Below are positions 1 to 11,433 of a stretch of DNA of 64,000 bases, piece by piece. Each line of letters opens with the position of its first letter. Within the stretch, counting starts at the first letter, position 1. A program made the translations under genes and the position numbers. Below the pieces are notes generated by a model that was given only the letters and a program-made list of their open reading frames with translations, did not search any database and had not been told where the DNA came from. Source of the DNA: Nematostella vectensis (taxonomy: Eukaryota > Cnidaria > Anthozoa > Actiniaria > Edwardsiidae); NCBI RefSeq assembly GCF_932526225.1, contig NC_064042.1, positions 14,333,040 to 14,397,039 on the forward strand. Reading direction: 5' to 3'.

Positions 1-390
1 TACAGATCCGCACTCCATCTTCACAAGTAGTTCTTTGGTAACCGTTTGAAAACGGGCCAGTAAATATCTAAGTCCGCAAAACTCCAACCCTGATGACCTT
101 ATAAACGGGCATGAACCATATATTTTTAGATTTTCGAGTAAAGGGAGAGTTAGTTATATGCCAATCATCCGATCACGCTACCAATAGCAGAGGGAAGGCC
201 CCTATCGACTCATGCACTGCCCTGGGATTGCGCGAATAGTGAATGGGAGGGTTATAGGCGATTGTCCGGGTAAAATGACCTTTTTTAAATACAATGGGTG
301 TAGTACGGTAGACTATAAGTGACGAGGCTATCGTCTACCAATTCCGTTACTGTAGGGTTAATGACCTCATGTCATATCCAACTCTGAACA
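1..390. other. No recognisable feature
   Basis: This left edge has stop codons in all frames and no repeat or gene signature that I can see. It may be decayed 5' sequence of the LINE that follows. Confidence 0.4.
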
Positions 391-3051
391 ATGGGTAACA
401 CAATTTACCTATACTGCCAAAGAAAGAGATACCCCCGAAGACGAGAAAAATCGATTGTAAACCTTACTAGCGTATTGACAGCCCTTAGTCTTGAAATACG
501 CAGAGGCAAAAAAAATACGTATAGACTTGCTTATCCCGACTGGTTTGATAGTGATTGTCGCAATAGCAAACATACACTAACTAGGAGACTTGGTAACGGA
601 ATAAGTCGTAACCCTGGTGACGCACACCTTAGAAACACCCTGCATAAACAGAAAAAAAAGCTATAAACATCTGTGCAGAAAAAAAGGGTATAATTATAGA
701 GCTAAAACCATCAATGAGCTTGATTTTAAAAATGCTAAAGAAACCTGGAGAAAAATAGCGCGCACTTTTACTGGTGCAGCGAAAAAGGATTTCAATGTAA
801 CTCTTGAAGCTTTTTTCAGCTACTTTAAGGCACAACGTCAATATTCTCAACTTGAATCTAGTGCGCTATCGGTCCACGAGGAGAGCACGGCTTACCACAA
901 CGAAGTCGGACCTCTTGGCTATGAATGCAGCGTTCCTGAGGTCAATAATGCTCTGAAGACATTAAAAAAGGGAGAGCTCCAGAGTTTTATAATATACTTA
1001 ATGAAGGACTTCTTATCGCCTCTGATAGACTGTTACCCACGCTAGTCAACATTTTTAACGCTATTCTGCGCAATGGGCAATGGCCCAAGGTCTGGGGAAT
1101 GGGAGTAATTGTTCCAATATTCAAAAAAGGAAAAACAGATGATTCCAACAATTTCCGAGGGATTACTTTGCTACCGAGCCTCAGCAAAATCCTCACTTCT
1201 ATTCTAAATGAGAGGCTATATTACTATTTAGAAGACAAAGGGCTGCTATGAAAAGAACAAGGTGGGTTCCGCAAAAGGAACGGTACCGTTGAAAATATAT
1301 TCGTCCTTAAGGCATTAATCGATAAGTATGTTAAAAGCAAGCCCCCAAAAAAGAATAACTTAATGTTTACTTGTTTTATTGATTTTTCGATGGCTTTTGA
1401 TACAATCCATAGAGAGATGCTGTTTGACAAAGTTAAAAAGACAGGTGCCAAGGGACACTTTCTGGCTGTTCTAAAATCAATGTACAGCAAAGACCTGGCA
1501 GTTATCAAAGCCAACGGGGTAATATCGGAGTCCTTTCTTGTAATATAGGAGTGAGGCAAGGATGCATCCTTTCAACTACACTTTTCAATTTTTATCTCGG
1601 TGATCTCTCTGAAAATCTATGCATTTTAACTCAGGAAAATGAAGAAACGCTTGTAATTAATTACTTGAAAGCAAGTCACCTGCTCTATGCAGATGAGCTA
1701 GTCCATATAGCTAAGAGCAGCCAACAACTTTAAGCCCTACTTGATGCTGTACATAGCTTCGTTTCAGAAAATGGCATGAAACTTAATCTAGATAAAACGA
1801 AAGTGCTAACTTTTAACAACGTAGGTAAAATCGTAAGCCACTCATTTAAATATGAAAACAATATTTTACAAAATGTAAAGTCCTCTAAATATCTGGGGCC
1901 CACTTTCAGCGCAGCAGGTTCCTTTAGTTTGGCTATGAATAAGTTAAAAAAGATAGGACTCAAAGCCCTCTACAAACTTAAGAAAGCAATGGGTAAAAAC
2001 TTTTTAACCAACGTTAAACTGACTATGTGGCTCTTGATACTTTAGTAGAGCCAATACTTTAGTATGCTAGCGAAGTTTGGGGAGTCGAGAAGGAACAGAA
2101 AGGGCGCGACCCCGTTGAGGCAGTGCATGTGCTGTTTTGTAAACTTTTGCTTGGCGTTACAAAAACTGCTGTTAACAGTGCTTGCCTTAGGGAGATGGGA
2201 GGATATACCCCCTCTCTATAAATGCCAAATGCAGAGCCTTCGACTTTCTTTTCAAACTAATCGAAGACAGGGGATTTTTTATCCTACGATACTTTTCTAG
2301 ACCTTAAAGACAATAATTATAAGTCCCATTGGCTAAAAAAAATACAAGTAATTGCCGCTTCGTGTGAATTTGGCGAAACCCTTACCAACATTTTGCAGAA
2401 CGATGCCTTGCAGCAGAATAAAGTGTTTTTTAAGTAAAGGCTGCGAGACATCGAATTTCAATGTTGGTTGGACGAATTATTCAATGACTCCAAAAAGCCC
2501 GGTCAAAAAAACAAACTTAGAACTTATAAAACTTTCAAAACGACTTACGATTTTGAGACATACCTTTATTCCAACATTCACAACCTCGACCACCGAAAAG
2601 CCCTCACCCGCCTAAGGATTAGTAGTCATAAACTTGAAATCGAGACTGGGCGCTACCAGAGGCCCTATAGAAAGCCTGAGGACAGAATCTGTTCTCAGTG
2701 TAATTCAGGGGAGGTCGATAACGAGTTCCACTTCCTAATTAAATGTAAGCGACATGAGATGGAGAAAAAACGTGTGCTTCAGGTTTTAAAAGTTAAAAAG
2801 GTCATGAAAGATAAAAGATATGTTGATGAAAGACTCATTTTTCAGAAGCTAATAAATCCTCCTATAACAGCGCAGAGGGAGGTCGCTAAACTTATAAATT
2901 CCTGTTTTTTTTATCTAGGGATGGGTAGTCTGAAAGTAGCTGGGACTCTTGTATTGCTTCTTTTTTTTTATATATTAATGTTTGTTAGCGTGACAGCCAT
3001 GTACTTGTGTGTATAGGCTGCTAATAAACTATATCTATCTATCTATCCGAC
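391..3051 (+). mobile_element. Degenerate non-LTR (LINE) retrotransposon with reverse transcriptase
   Basis: A broken LINE reads left to right through several frames. At 520-560 there is a WFDSDC motif of the kind found between the endonuclease and RT domains. From about 1050 to 2050 the RT palm can be followed: a PIFKKG segment near 1120, FRGITLL near 1155, a QGGFRKRNGT segment near 1260, FIDFSMAFDTI near 1375, GVRQGC near 1550, and the catalytic box as YADE near 1687 instead of the usual YADD. A C-terminal cysteine motif (CSQCNSGEVDNEFHFLIKC) lies at about 2691-2748. The element ends in a (TATC)n tail at 3032-3049, which marks the LINE 3' end. In-frame stops and frameshifts at about 1045, 1250, 1548, 1731 and 2043 make it inactive. 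The apurinic endonuclease domain is not seen. The clade (CR1/L2/Rex-like) is not resolved. Confidence 0.85.
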
Positions 3052-3066
3052 CCCTCATAATCATCA

Positions 3067-3348
3067 TCATACGGCCTCGGCCGAGATATCTCGCACAACA
3101 GTTTGCCACACTTGGCGATCGGCCATGGCGGATGGCAGGTCCTGCTGCGGGATCGCTGTGGCAGGGAGGGTCGGCTTGCGAGACCTGACGGGGCGTCGGC
3201 TAGCTAGGTCTCCTACAACAGCACCATTGGCCTGAAGCTTCTCGTTGAAAGCGATTTGGATGAAGCGTAGCCAATCAGGAGCCTTTCTTTCGACGGCAGA
3301 AACATCATTATGTGAGAATTCACACCAATTACATTTAGGTACTAGCAC
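3067..3348 (-). pseudogene. Short minus-strand frame, possible tail of a second LINE
   Basis: A 93-codon frame abuts the TATC tail of the LINE on the opposite strand. Its end (around DRQVWQTVVRDIS) resembles the extreme C-terminus of some LINE polyproteins. No other domain is visible, so this is a weak call. It could also be unrelated intergenic DNA. Confidence 0.22.
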
Positions 3349-4552
3349 CGCCTATTTTGCAGTTTGGGGGTATTTCGGGCTTGTTATAAAATTGAACTGC
3401 CATAGAATTGATCAAAACTGACTTCAGATATAGAAAGAATTGTAACTAAAGATCAGTTTGGGTGGTTGATGAGATTGACAGCTAAATGTGTTAATTGAAT
3501 TAAATAGTGTGTCCTTTTTCCACTATATTTGCGTTTTTCACCTACGCTTTTGTTAATAAAAAGAATTTTTTAGCAATATTCGATCACAATGATAAAACAA
3601 AGAATCTAGCGGAAGTTTTTTTTAACAATTTTTTTTTGCGGGGAAAATAGAGCAGTTAAGCAGATTCGTTTTTTTTTTTACTTTGCCAAGCATTTGCGGG
3701 CCGCTTGTTGCATAGCTTTTCAGGCTAAAAATCGTCGCTTGGCTGTTCTAAATAATCGTGGAAGTGTTTTAAAGCCAGAAACTTGTTATTAAGGGTAAAA
3801 ATTTAGAAAACTGGAGACAGCCGTGCAGCTAGATTTTTTCCTCCTTTACCGGAAGCCGTGCAAGTAGACACAGCGTTCACTTTTTCTAATTATAAGGGCT
3901 TGAAATTATAAAGGTTAGTCTATTTATCCAGGTAATTTTTGTAGATTTTACTTTTTATTTCGAATTCACAACAGCTGAAACTTACTCAAATCTCATTTAA
4001 AATTTTGATTACAATTACAGTTTTTGTTATGATTTTTTAAAATGTCAGCTTTAAGTTATAAATAGTAGATGATAACAGCTAGGAAGCTTGTGTAGAATTT
4101 TTATATGAACAGCAGGTATATAAAATGTTGTGCTTTAAGCACCATGAGAGAGTGCCCTACTAATACACTAGTCATTAAAACCCCGCCCTCCCCTATGGTC
4201 CCCAGGAAGTGTGTGGTTAACTTGAGGTTTAGAGCACTTTTGGACTAGAATCTGACCTGAGGAGGTGGGGGAATTGGCAGTTTTTTTTACTTTAAGACTT
4301 GTCTCTACCCTGGGGGTTTTGGGATAAGTGAATAGCATCACATGTACTTTGCAAAAGTCATGTCAGTTTCTGGTTTGAGTCTCTTTCTCCTCTGTAGAAA
4401 CGTTTCCATGTATCAGCATGTGGCAAGCTGCACAGCTAAATGTGCTAAAGCGAATATGAATGATAACTGATGCCAGATGAAAATTATTTATTTTCCCATT
4501 TTTTTAAGTAACTGTTATCTTCATAGTAATTGGTACAAATGTACTCGCAGAG
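3349..4552. other. AT-rich intergenic stretch, no gene seen
   Basis: About 1.2 kb with T-runs and no open frame, structured repeat or RNA gene that I can recognise. Confidence 0.4.
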
Positions 4553-4560
4553 CCATGTCA

Positions 4561-5180
4561 GATTGGGGGGGGGGGGGGGGGGCACAATACAGAAACATTA
4601 AGAAAATATTGGGGGGGGGGCACAATACAGAAACATTAAGAAAATATTGGGGGGGGGGGGGCACAATACAGAAACATTAAGAAAATATTGGGGGGGGGGC
4701 ACAATACAGAAACATTAAGAAAATATTGGGGGGGGGGCACAATACAGAAACATTAAGAAAATATTGGGGGGGGGCACAATACAGAAACATTAAGAAAATA
4801 TTGGGGGGGGCACAATACAGAAACATTAAGAAAATATTGGGGGGGGGGCACAATACAGAAACATTAAGAAAATATTGGGGGGGCACAATACAGAAACATT
4901 AAGAAAATATTGGGGGGGGGGCACAATACAGAAACATTAAGAAAATATTGGGGGGGGCACAATACAGAAACATTAAGAAAATATTGGGGGGGGCACAATA
5001 CAGAAACATTAAGAAAATATTGGGGGGGGGGCACAATACAGAAACATTAAGAAAATATTGGGGGGGGCACAATACAGAAACATTAAGAAAATATTGGGGG
5101 GGGCACAATACAGAAACATTAAGAAAATATTGGGGGGGGGCACAATACAGAAACATTAAGAAAATATTGGGGGGGCGCAG
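4561..5180. repeat. G-tract minisatellite, about 16 units of 36-42 bp
   Basis: Each unit is a run of 7-20 G followed by CACAATACAGAAAC and ATTAAGAAAATATT. Unit length varies almost only through the G run, which is longest in the first units. The G-rich strand is plus, so several adjacent tracts could form G-quadruplexes. The open frames in both directions follow from the stop-free unit and are not genes. A single, slightly diverged unit with the same left flank lies at 20,860-20,933. Confidence 0.92.
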
Positions 5181-5185
5181 CAACG

Positions 5186-5579
5186 CCCCTAGTGCCCCAC
5201 CCTGACTCGCTTAAGTGGGGGCTTTCTTCAGTTTTGTACAGGGTCAAAGTCTAATCCCCAACCCTTCCTCAAGAGCATGGGTGTGGGAGTTTTAATTGAC
5301 TAGTGCATAATAACAAGGCTGGATGGCAAACCACAAGTTGAATGATGAAGACCTAGTCAACTAAATAAGGTCACATGAGGACTCGATGATTGATTGATCT
5401 AAATCACTAGGATAGTATAGGACAGTATAGGACACTATTAGAAAAAAGGTTGATCTAACCAGAACACAATGGAACTGATAATATGCATAGCTTTTGCTAA
5501 TATTATGATTCTCCATCATAAGGAACCATTTGTAATGAGCATATTATATGTTACAAGCTATATGTCCCGGGGGGGAGGG
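5186..5579. other. Unremarkable spacer
   Basis: Nothing gene-like is visible. A duplicated GGATAGTATAGGACAGTATAGG-like stretch near 5,410 is only a trivial short repeat. Confidence 0.35.
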
Positions 5580-5619
5580 GGGTACTCCCTTATATGGGCT
5601 CTACAGGGATTAGCTGCTG

Positions 5620-5985
5620 GACAGGGTATGGCTAACGACCTCTCTGTCCTAAACAAGGTATACATTTTAGGCCTCTCTGACCTGAACAGGGTATATATTT
5701 CAGGCCACTTTGTCCTGAACAGGGTACATAATTTTAAGCAAGGCTGTCCTAAACAGGGTACAGATTTAGTTGCCTTGCTAAACCACTGATCCGACCGCCA
5801 ATCTGATTGCCTTGCTTGCTCTCACATGCTAACAGGGTCCTAAAAGTGAGGTTGTTGTCCTAAACAGGGTCCTAAAATCAAGTGTGTTGTCCTAAACAGG
5901 GTCCTAAAATCAAGGGTGTTGTCCTAGACAGGGTATGGTTATTCAGAATTTTTGTCCTAAACAGAGTGAGGTTTTAAAACCCCCA
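5620..5985. repeat. Degenerate tandem repeat of about 30-34 bp
   Basis: The motif GTCCTAAACAGGGT (variants GTCCTGAACAGGGT and GACCTGAACAGGGT) recurs at least ten times, separated by 15-20 bp of variable sequence such as CCTAAAATCAAG or ATATTTCAGG. It looks like an old minisatellite or the inside of a repetitive element. No coding content is visible. Confidence 0.75.
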
Positions 5986-7029
5986 GTGGCACCCCTATAC
6001 CCAAACATAGGCTGAGTACCCCACCCCCTTGGGGCTATATGTATATTATCTACATTGTATGACACATTAAACGTTGCATTCTTGGAAGTCTTTTTATTGT
6101 TGTTTTGATTTTCTATCTAATAAGAATATATACATATATTAAATGTTTACAAATTGTTTTATTACACTTCATACAAAAGCCCAGAAGACAACATTACATC
6201 AGTATAATGTACAGATCCAAATGGGCAGTAAAGTCATTTCACTATAAATCAACACAAATTTGAAAAAGTATGTTATTCGCCTCTGTGAATCACTAGTTGC
6301 ACTGACGTTCCAAGTGTTAGCCATATTTGTTGGAGCAAAAAAAACAGAGGCATACAGCATGTAGCTTGTCAACACCATGCCTATGCAGATAATCCAGTTT
6401 TTCTTCAACTTGTCTGTAGTCTTTCTAGTTATACCAGTAAAGATTGTAGCTTGTTTGCCCTCGTAAGTGCCACATCTTTGTGCATTGGGGGTGACCCAGG
6501 GAAACTGGAGTACTAAACAAGGTATGTAGGCAGCACTAAGTTGCTTGCATAAAGGAACCCAAAATGTGTCAGTTTCCAGCTATGGCAATCTTAAGATTTA
6601 GGCCTCCTAGGGTATACACTCAGAAAAAGTGTACTGTGTTTGTCGGCTCCTAAACAACAGAAATAAGCCTATATCCAGTGCTTAAGATGCAAGGAATATT
6701 AGTATCACCCCATATGCACTTTGTGAGTGCTTTTCTAATGCACTAATCATTTAAAACCCCCATCCCCTGCTATGGCCCTGATTCTAGAAATTTTATTAGC
6801 TAAGACAAAAAATTATACTATATGATACACATAACACAACATGATTACAAAAATTAAACTTTGGTTATAGGGTTAATTATTATGTATGATTATACAGCTA
6901 AAGGTAAATTTTATGTAAAATATTACAAGGTTCCCCACATAAAATCTATCAGACGGCTAACAGCTATTGTTCTTGTTTCTTCTGATTGATTCACCACTGA
7001 AAATCACCAATAAGATATATAGGGAACCA
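5986..7029. other. AT-rich intergenic stretch, no gene seen
   Basis: About 1 kb. Only short frames occur on either strand and no domain, RNA gene or element end is recognisable. Confidence 0.4.
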
Positions 7030-7128
7030 CCCTGGTTCCAGAGCCTCGAACGTCTCTCTATTTAGTGAGCGAAAGCCCAAGCTCGCTGGCCACTAAATAG
7101 ATAGCCATTTAAGGCTCTGGAACAAGGG
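7030..7128. repeat. Foldback hairpin (MITE-like), about 99 bp
   Basis: The outer arms CCCTGGTTCCAGAGCC (7030-7045) and GGCTCTGGAACAAGGG (7113-7128) pair at 15 of 16 positions. An inner perfect arm CTATTTAGTG (7058-7067) pairs with CACTAAATAG (7091-7100), followed by AGCGA/TCGCT near the tip. The stretch is therefore a stepped palindrome, best explained as a small foldback element. I did not find a convincing target duplication. Confidence 0.7.
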
Positions 7129-7272
7129 TAATAGAGAACATGATATTATGATAAAGCTGCATGTTTTTGCTGCAGGACAATGATGATAACTAAATCATAA
7201 GGATGAGTGTCTTTTTGATACAGGTACATGCATATGCCCCTTCATCAACCTTTGAACACTTTAAAAACAAAA

Positions 7273-7411
7273 TGTTGTAGTTTTACTTCCGGTTAATTAG
7301 CATATCTTTCGCACATGCGCACCCGGATAGAGTTCCTCGTGTAGTCCGCCATGTTTTGTATTGTGTTAATAAAATAGGTGAATAAAAAAGCCTTCAAGTC
7401 AACTTATTACA
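7273..7411 (+). repeat. 5' LTR
   Basis: 139 bp, TGTTGTAG...TTATTACA, identical by eye to the copy at 11578-11716. It contains an AATAAA at 7369-7374, a plausible poly(A) signal in the R region, and an ATTAGCATAT-rich stretch that may belong to the promoter. Confidence 0.95.
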
Positions 7412-7429
7412 TGGTGTCAGAAGCAAACT
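7412..7429 (+). promoter_or_regulatory. Primer-binding site of the LTR element
   Basis: TGGTGTCAGAAGCAAACT follows the 5' LTR directly. The TGG start matches the complement of a tRNA CCA end; the rest resembles sites assigned to tRNA-Leu in other Gypsy elements. The tRNA identity is an inference. Confidence 0.7.
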
Positions 7430-7499
7430 GAAGGAAAATCACTCTCAAACATACCAGGTCGGTATTTTACGAGAAATCTAGCAAGTTTACACAAGGAAA

Positions 7500-8855
7500 A
7501 TGGCCGAACTCACTGGACTCACTAGCCCTCGTATGGACTGGAATGCAACCGATCTTCAACAAGCGCTAAAAAAGTTCAAGGCAACCGTCGAATTGTACTT
7601 TTCTGGCCCGCTTAAGTCCAAATCGGAGGAAGAAAAGGTCAGTTATCTGTTGATATGGACGGGAGAAGAAGGAATTGAATTAGTTTCTACGTGGTCGCTA
7701 ACCTCAGACGAGAAGAAAAAGCTGTCAACTTACTGGGAGAAGTTTGAAGAATACGTCGCCCCCAAGAGCAATTTTCGCTTAGCACGATTTAAACTACGCA
7801 CTCTGAAGCAAAAGGACGATGAACCAGTGGATTCATTTATAAAGAAAGTAAGATTGCTAGCCAGCGAATGCAGGTATGATAATATAGACGAACACATTAT
7901 TGACGCTCTAATTTTCGGGTCTCGCCGCCCACGTGTCCAGGCTAAACTCCTCGAGTTAGACAAAACTCTAACGCTCGCTAAGGCAATAGACATAGCCAGG
8001 ACTGAGGAAGCCACTTCGGCTCAGTTACAAGATATTAGAGGCACAAACACTATACCTGTACACGCAACAACCCACAAAAGCCCTTCTTCACATCCCAAGA
8101 CACACTCACGTGAAAATAAACAAGTACAAACTTGTGGGAACTGTGGCACTAGCCATGATGTGACACAAAAATCCCTGTGCCCCGCAAACGGAACAAAATG
8201 CAGCAACTGTGGGAAACCAAACCACTGGGCCAAGGTTTGCCGTTCCACCAAACCCCAAGGTCCCACCCCGAGGGGAAGAGGCAGGCGGGGAAACCGGAAC
8301 AAATCAAAGCAACAGATAAACACCCTCAGCAATGAGAATGCTAGCACTGCACCTGAGCCCCTAGATTCCCCACAGTTATATTTTCACTCTCTAACCATTG
8401 ATAGTATGTCTCGACAGAACACTCAAGCGCTCGTCAACATACAGGTTAACTCGAGTAACGGGACACTACCACTATTATGCAAGATTGACACTGGTGCTGA
8501 AGGAAATGTGATCCCATTAAGCAACTACAAGCACATCTATCCAGAGTCACTCTGCGACATAGACGGCAAGCCCCTCAGCTTAGCCCCATCAGATACAAGG
8601 ATAACAGCATATGGAGGCCATGAAGTACAACACTACGGTACCTGCAACCTCACTTTACTACATAACGGTCAGTCCAGCCCTCATGAATTTCATGTTGTAA
8701 ACACGACAGGACCTACAATCCTAAGACTACCCACATGTACTGCAATGAAGCTTGTAACCCTTAACCACAGTCTAAGCAAAGACCAGGCTGAGCCAGCCGA
8801 AATACGACCAGCTCAAGTACCCAAGGATGACCCTGAGGCAAAGGCAGCTCTTTAG
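7500..8855 (+). CDS. gag: Gag-protease polyprotein of the LTR retrotransposon
   Basis: A 451-codon frame starts at the first ATG after the primer-binding site. Residues about 1-180 form a helical capsid-like region with a W-rich start. A cysteine/histidine cluster follows at about 212-248 and ends in a canonical CX2CX4HX4C zinc knuckle (CSNCGKPNHWAKVC, about 234-247), then a basic RGRGRRGNRNK tail. An aspartic protease active site (KIDTGAEGNVIPL) lies near residue 329. In the family, Gag packages the RNA and the protease cuts the polyprotein. The frame stops at 8855 because an inversion removes the rest of pol from this strand: the last residues (EAKAAL) are also the first residues of the inverted pol segment. 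Confidence 0.9.
   Translation: MAELTGLTSPRMDWNATDLQQALKKFKATVELYFSGPLKSKSEEEKVSYLLIWTGEEGIELVSTWSLTSDEKKKLSTYWEKFEEYVAPKSNFRLARFKLRTLKQKDDEPVDSFIKKVRLLASECRYDNIDEHIIDALIFGSRRPRVQAKLLELDKTLTLAKAIDIARTEEATSAQLQDIRGTNTIPVHATTHKSPSSHPKTHSRENKQVQTCGNCGTSHDVTQKSLCPANGTKCSNCGKPNHWAKVCRSTKPQGPTPRGRGRRGNRNKSKQQINTLSNENASTAPEPLDSPQLYFHSLTIDSMSRQNTQALVNIQVNSSNGTLPLLCKIDTGAEGNVIPLSNYKHIYPESLCDIDGKPLSLAPSDTRITAYGGHEVQHYGTCNLTLLHNGQSSPHEFHVVNTTGPTILRLPTCTAMKLVTLNHSLSKDQAEPAEIRPAQVPKDDPEAKAAL
8835..8851 (+). repeat. Left inversion junction (17-bp inverted repeat)
   Basis: GAGGCAAAGGCAGCTCT here is the exact reverse complement of 10616-10632. It sits at the gag/pol boundary. Its partner sits at the integrase linker, so recombination between the two explains the inverted pol. 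Confidence 0.9.
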
Positions 8856-10632
8856 TGTTCATGGACTGATTATGCTGACAGGGAGCACAACTCTTGACCA
8901 TGTTGTCGATGTCGGCATTGATGTTCGCCCAAAAGACTGATCCCTTGGCTCTGAGCTTGCATTTTTCCGCACCCTGGTGTGCATAGTGTAGCTGCTGTAG
9001 AACATCTGGTTGCAGGGTCTTTGGAATTACAATTCGGGTACCCTTCAGGACCAATCCATCGGCGACAGTAAGTTCGTCACGATAGTTCCAGTATGGGTGT
9101 AGTAACTCAGGGCATTCAGCTCTTTTGTTTGGCCAACCTTGGGCGATGACGGCACGAAGTGAGTGAAGTGTTGTGTCCTTCCTCGTCTCCTCTTGGATCT
9201 GCGTTATCCTAGTAGGGCTAGCATTGAGGTGCAAGTGCAGCTCATGTATAGAGACATCAAGTCCAGCGATAGTGTCACCGGGACTTGGGTTAAGTCGTGA
9301 GAGGGCGTCGGCCAGGGGTATGTCCTTCCCTGGGACATATCGAATGTCGATGTCGTATTTCTGTATCCGCAGCATCATCCTGGCAATGCGGGGTGGCGCG
9401 CTGGCCAGATGCTTTTTGAATATTGCCTCCAGTGGCTTGTGGTCCGTGTGGATCTGGACGTGGCGTCCATAAGCGTAGTAGTGGAATTTCTCGAGACCAT
9501 GGACGACTGCAAGCATTTCCCTTTCTATGTTGGAGTACCTCCTCTCGGTTTCAGTGAGTAGCTTACTTCTGTACTCCACAGGGCCTTTATCTTGGATGAG
9601 TGTCGCGCCGAGGCCACGTTGAGATGCATCCACCTGGATTACGACAGGCTTGGTGCTGTCGAAATACTGCAGCGAGGCTGGCGATGTGATGAGCTTCTTG
9701 ATGTCATCTACAGCTTTCTGGTGTTCTGGGCACCACTGGAATTGACTACTTTTCCTTGTCAAGTCCCAGAGGACCGCTGCTGTTGAAGCGAGGTTGGGTA
9801 TGAAACGGCTAAGGTATTGCGTCATACCTAGGAAGACTTGGAGATCTGTGAGGCTCGTTGAAGGATCCATGTTGTTGATGGCTTCAACCTTAGCAGGGTC
9901 AAGTTTCAGACCATCTGCACTTAGGGTGTGTCCGAAGAAGACAAGTTCCTTGCTGGCAATTTTGCATTTGTCAGCATTGAATTTCAGACCAGTTTCACGG
10001 GCACGCTCCATTACTGCTTTCAGGTTATTGTCATGCTCCTTACGGTTGCGTCCGTAAACAACTATGTCGTCTGTGATGCCTGTCACCCCAGGTAAGTCAC
10101 CAAAGGTTTCATCGACCTTCTTTTGGAAGATGTCCTGAGCACAAATCAGACCAAAGGGTAGTCGTAGGAATCTGAATCTTCCATGGGGAGAGTTGAATGT
10201 TGTATAGAGTGAGCTTTCCTGGTCAAGCTTTATGTTCCAATAACCGCTGCGGGCGTCAACTATGGAGAAGTACTCGGATCCACTTAGCTTTGATAAGACT
10301 TCATCAAGAGTGGGTGTACGATGATGTGGACGTTTGATGGCGCAGTTGAGGTCCTTTGGATCAAGGCAGAGTCGTATGGAGCCATTCCGCTTTGTGGAAC
10401 AGACTAGCGAGTTGACCCAGTCAGTGGGTTCATCAACCTTGGTGATGATTCCTTGCTGTACGAGGGATTCCAACTCCTTGCGCAGAGGCTCCTGAAGTGC
10501 TTCAGGGACTCGTCGTGGCGGGTGAACCACAGCGGGTACTGTAGGGTCAAGTGTGATATGGAACTCTCCGCTGAAGCATCCGATGCCTTCGAAGCAGTCA
10601 GCATACTGTCTTAGTAGAGCTGCCTTTGCCTC
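8852..10632 (-). CDS. pol: Inverted pol segment: reverse transcriptase, RNase H, integrase zinc domain
   Basis: An open frame of 689 codons (8761-10830) includes this pol-derived part, antisense to the LTRs. From the right: an RT with LDPKDLN near 10,345, LPFG near 10,150 and the catalytic box GITDDIVVYG near 10,070 (usual YxDD, here with T before DD); RNase H starting VIQVDAS near 9,640 with TDHKPLEAI near 9,445; then the HHCC integrase N-terminus (HYAHQG...CAPC) near 8,990-8,895. No stop interrupts the segment. The first and last residues of the open frame come from integrase and gag DNA read backwards and are not pol. It lacks its own promoter in this orientation. Confidence 0.9.
10616..10632 (-). 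repeat. Right inversion junction (17-bp inverted repeat)
   Basis: AGAGCTGCCTTTGCCTC on the plus strand belongs to the integrase linker reading ELPLPHDVP. It is the reverse complement of 8835-8851. Confidence 0.9.
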
Positions 10633-11433
10633 ATGATGTTCCACCAAGGCCCTGGCACACCCTAGCATCTGACTTGTTCTCCTGGAACGGTTCACCATAC
10701 TTACTACTCTCTGATTACTACAGTTTTCAGCAGCACCTATGGATTTATTCATACAACTACAAGCCCATACTACAAGGAGGCTAATGGCTTCATAGAGAGA
10801 AATGTGCAAACTGTCAAGGATCTCCTTCAAAAGTGCAAGGAATCAGGGCAAGACCCACATCTAGCCATGCTGTGCCTGAGAACAACCCCTTTGGGTCACA
10901 CCCTGCCATCACCAGCAGAGTTGCTAAATTCCAGAATATATCAGTCTAACCTGCCAGCTACTTCCAGGCATGCACTACTGAACAAACCTGACTATGATGC
11001 CAATGTCAAGCTGCAAGCCAGACAAGACCGACAGAAATCATATTACGACAGGACTTCCAAGTGTCTACAGCCTGTCTACCCTCAGGACGCTGTCAGAGTC
11101 TTCAACCCCCTCAACTCCAAATGGGAGCCAGGAATAGTTCGAGCCGCTGCGCCAACCCCACGCTCGCACATTGTGGACATGACCAATGGCAGTACTCTCA
11201 CCAGAAACCGCAGACACATTCGTCCCACAGGTGAAAAACTAAGCTTGAATAATACCTCAGCTACTGATGACTACGAGCCTGTAGCAGAACCAGCACCTAA
11301 CGGCAACCAACCCCCAACAGAGCCAAGGACGTCTACACCTGGTACCCCTGCGAAGTCCACACCTACCCAAAGTGGTCCACCATTACGCAGATCAACACGG
11401 ACAGTGAAGCCCCCAGACAGACTGAACTTGTAG
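10616..11433 (+). pseudogene. Integrase remnant with deleted catalytic core, plus integrase C-terminal domain
   Basis: The plus strand resumes integrase at 10616 with a linker and the first strand of the core (HTLASDLFSWNGSPYLLLSD, about 10,657-10,716). The frame is then lost. It is picked up again near 10,765 with ANGFIERNVQTVKDL, the region of the third catalytic acid, so the middle of the DDE core is missing. An open frame of 209 codons (10804-11433) then carries the C-terminal part: LRTTPLGHTLPSPAELL, YYDRTSK, an SH3-like WEPGIV segment and a P/T-rich tail. The loss of the core means no active integrase. Confidence 0.85.

Noticed and set aside
4477-5205. Gly-rich or Pro/Cys-rich frames in the G-tract minisatellite
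   Set aside because: Artefact of the repeat, in both directions.
6199-6408. Small hydrophobic minus-strand frame
   Set aside because: Short, no family resemblance, in AT-rich intergenic DNA; membrane-like pattern is not enough.
9173-10057. Plus-strand frames over the pol segment
   Set aside because: Shadows of the RT/RNase H frame on the minus strand.
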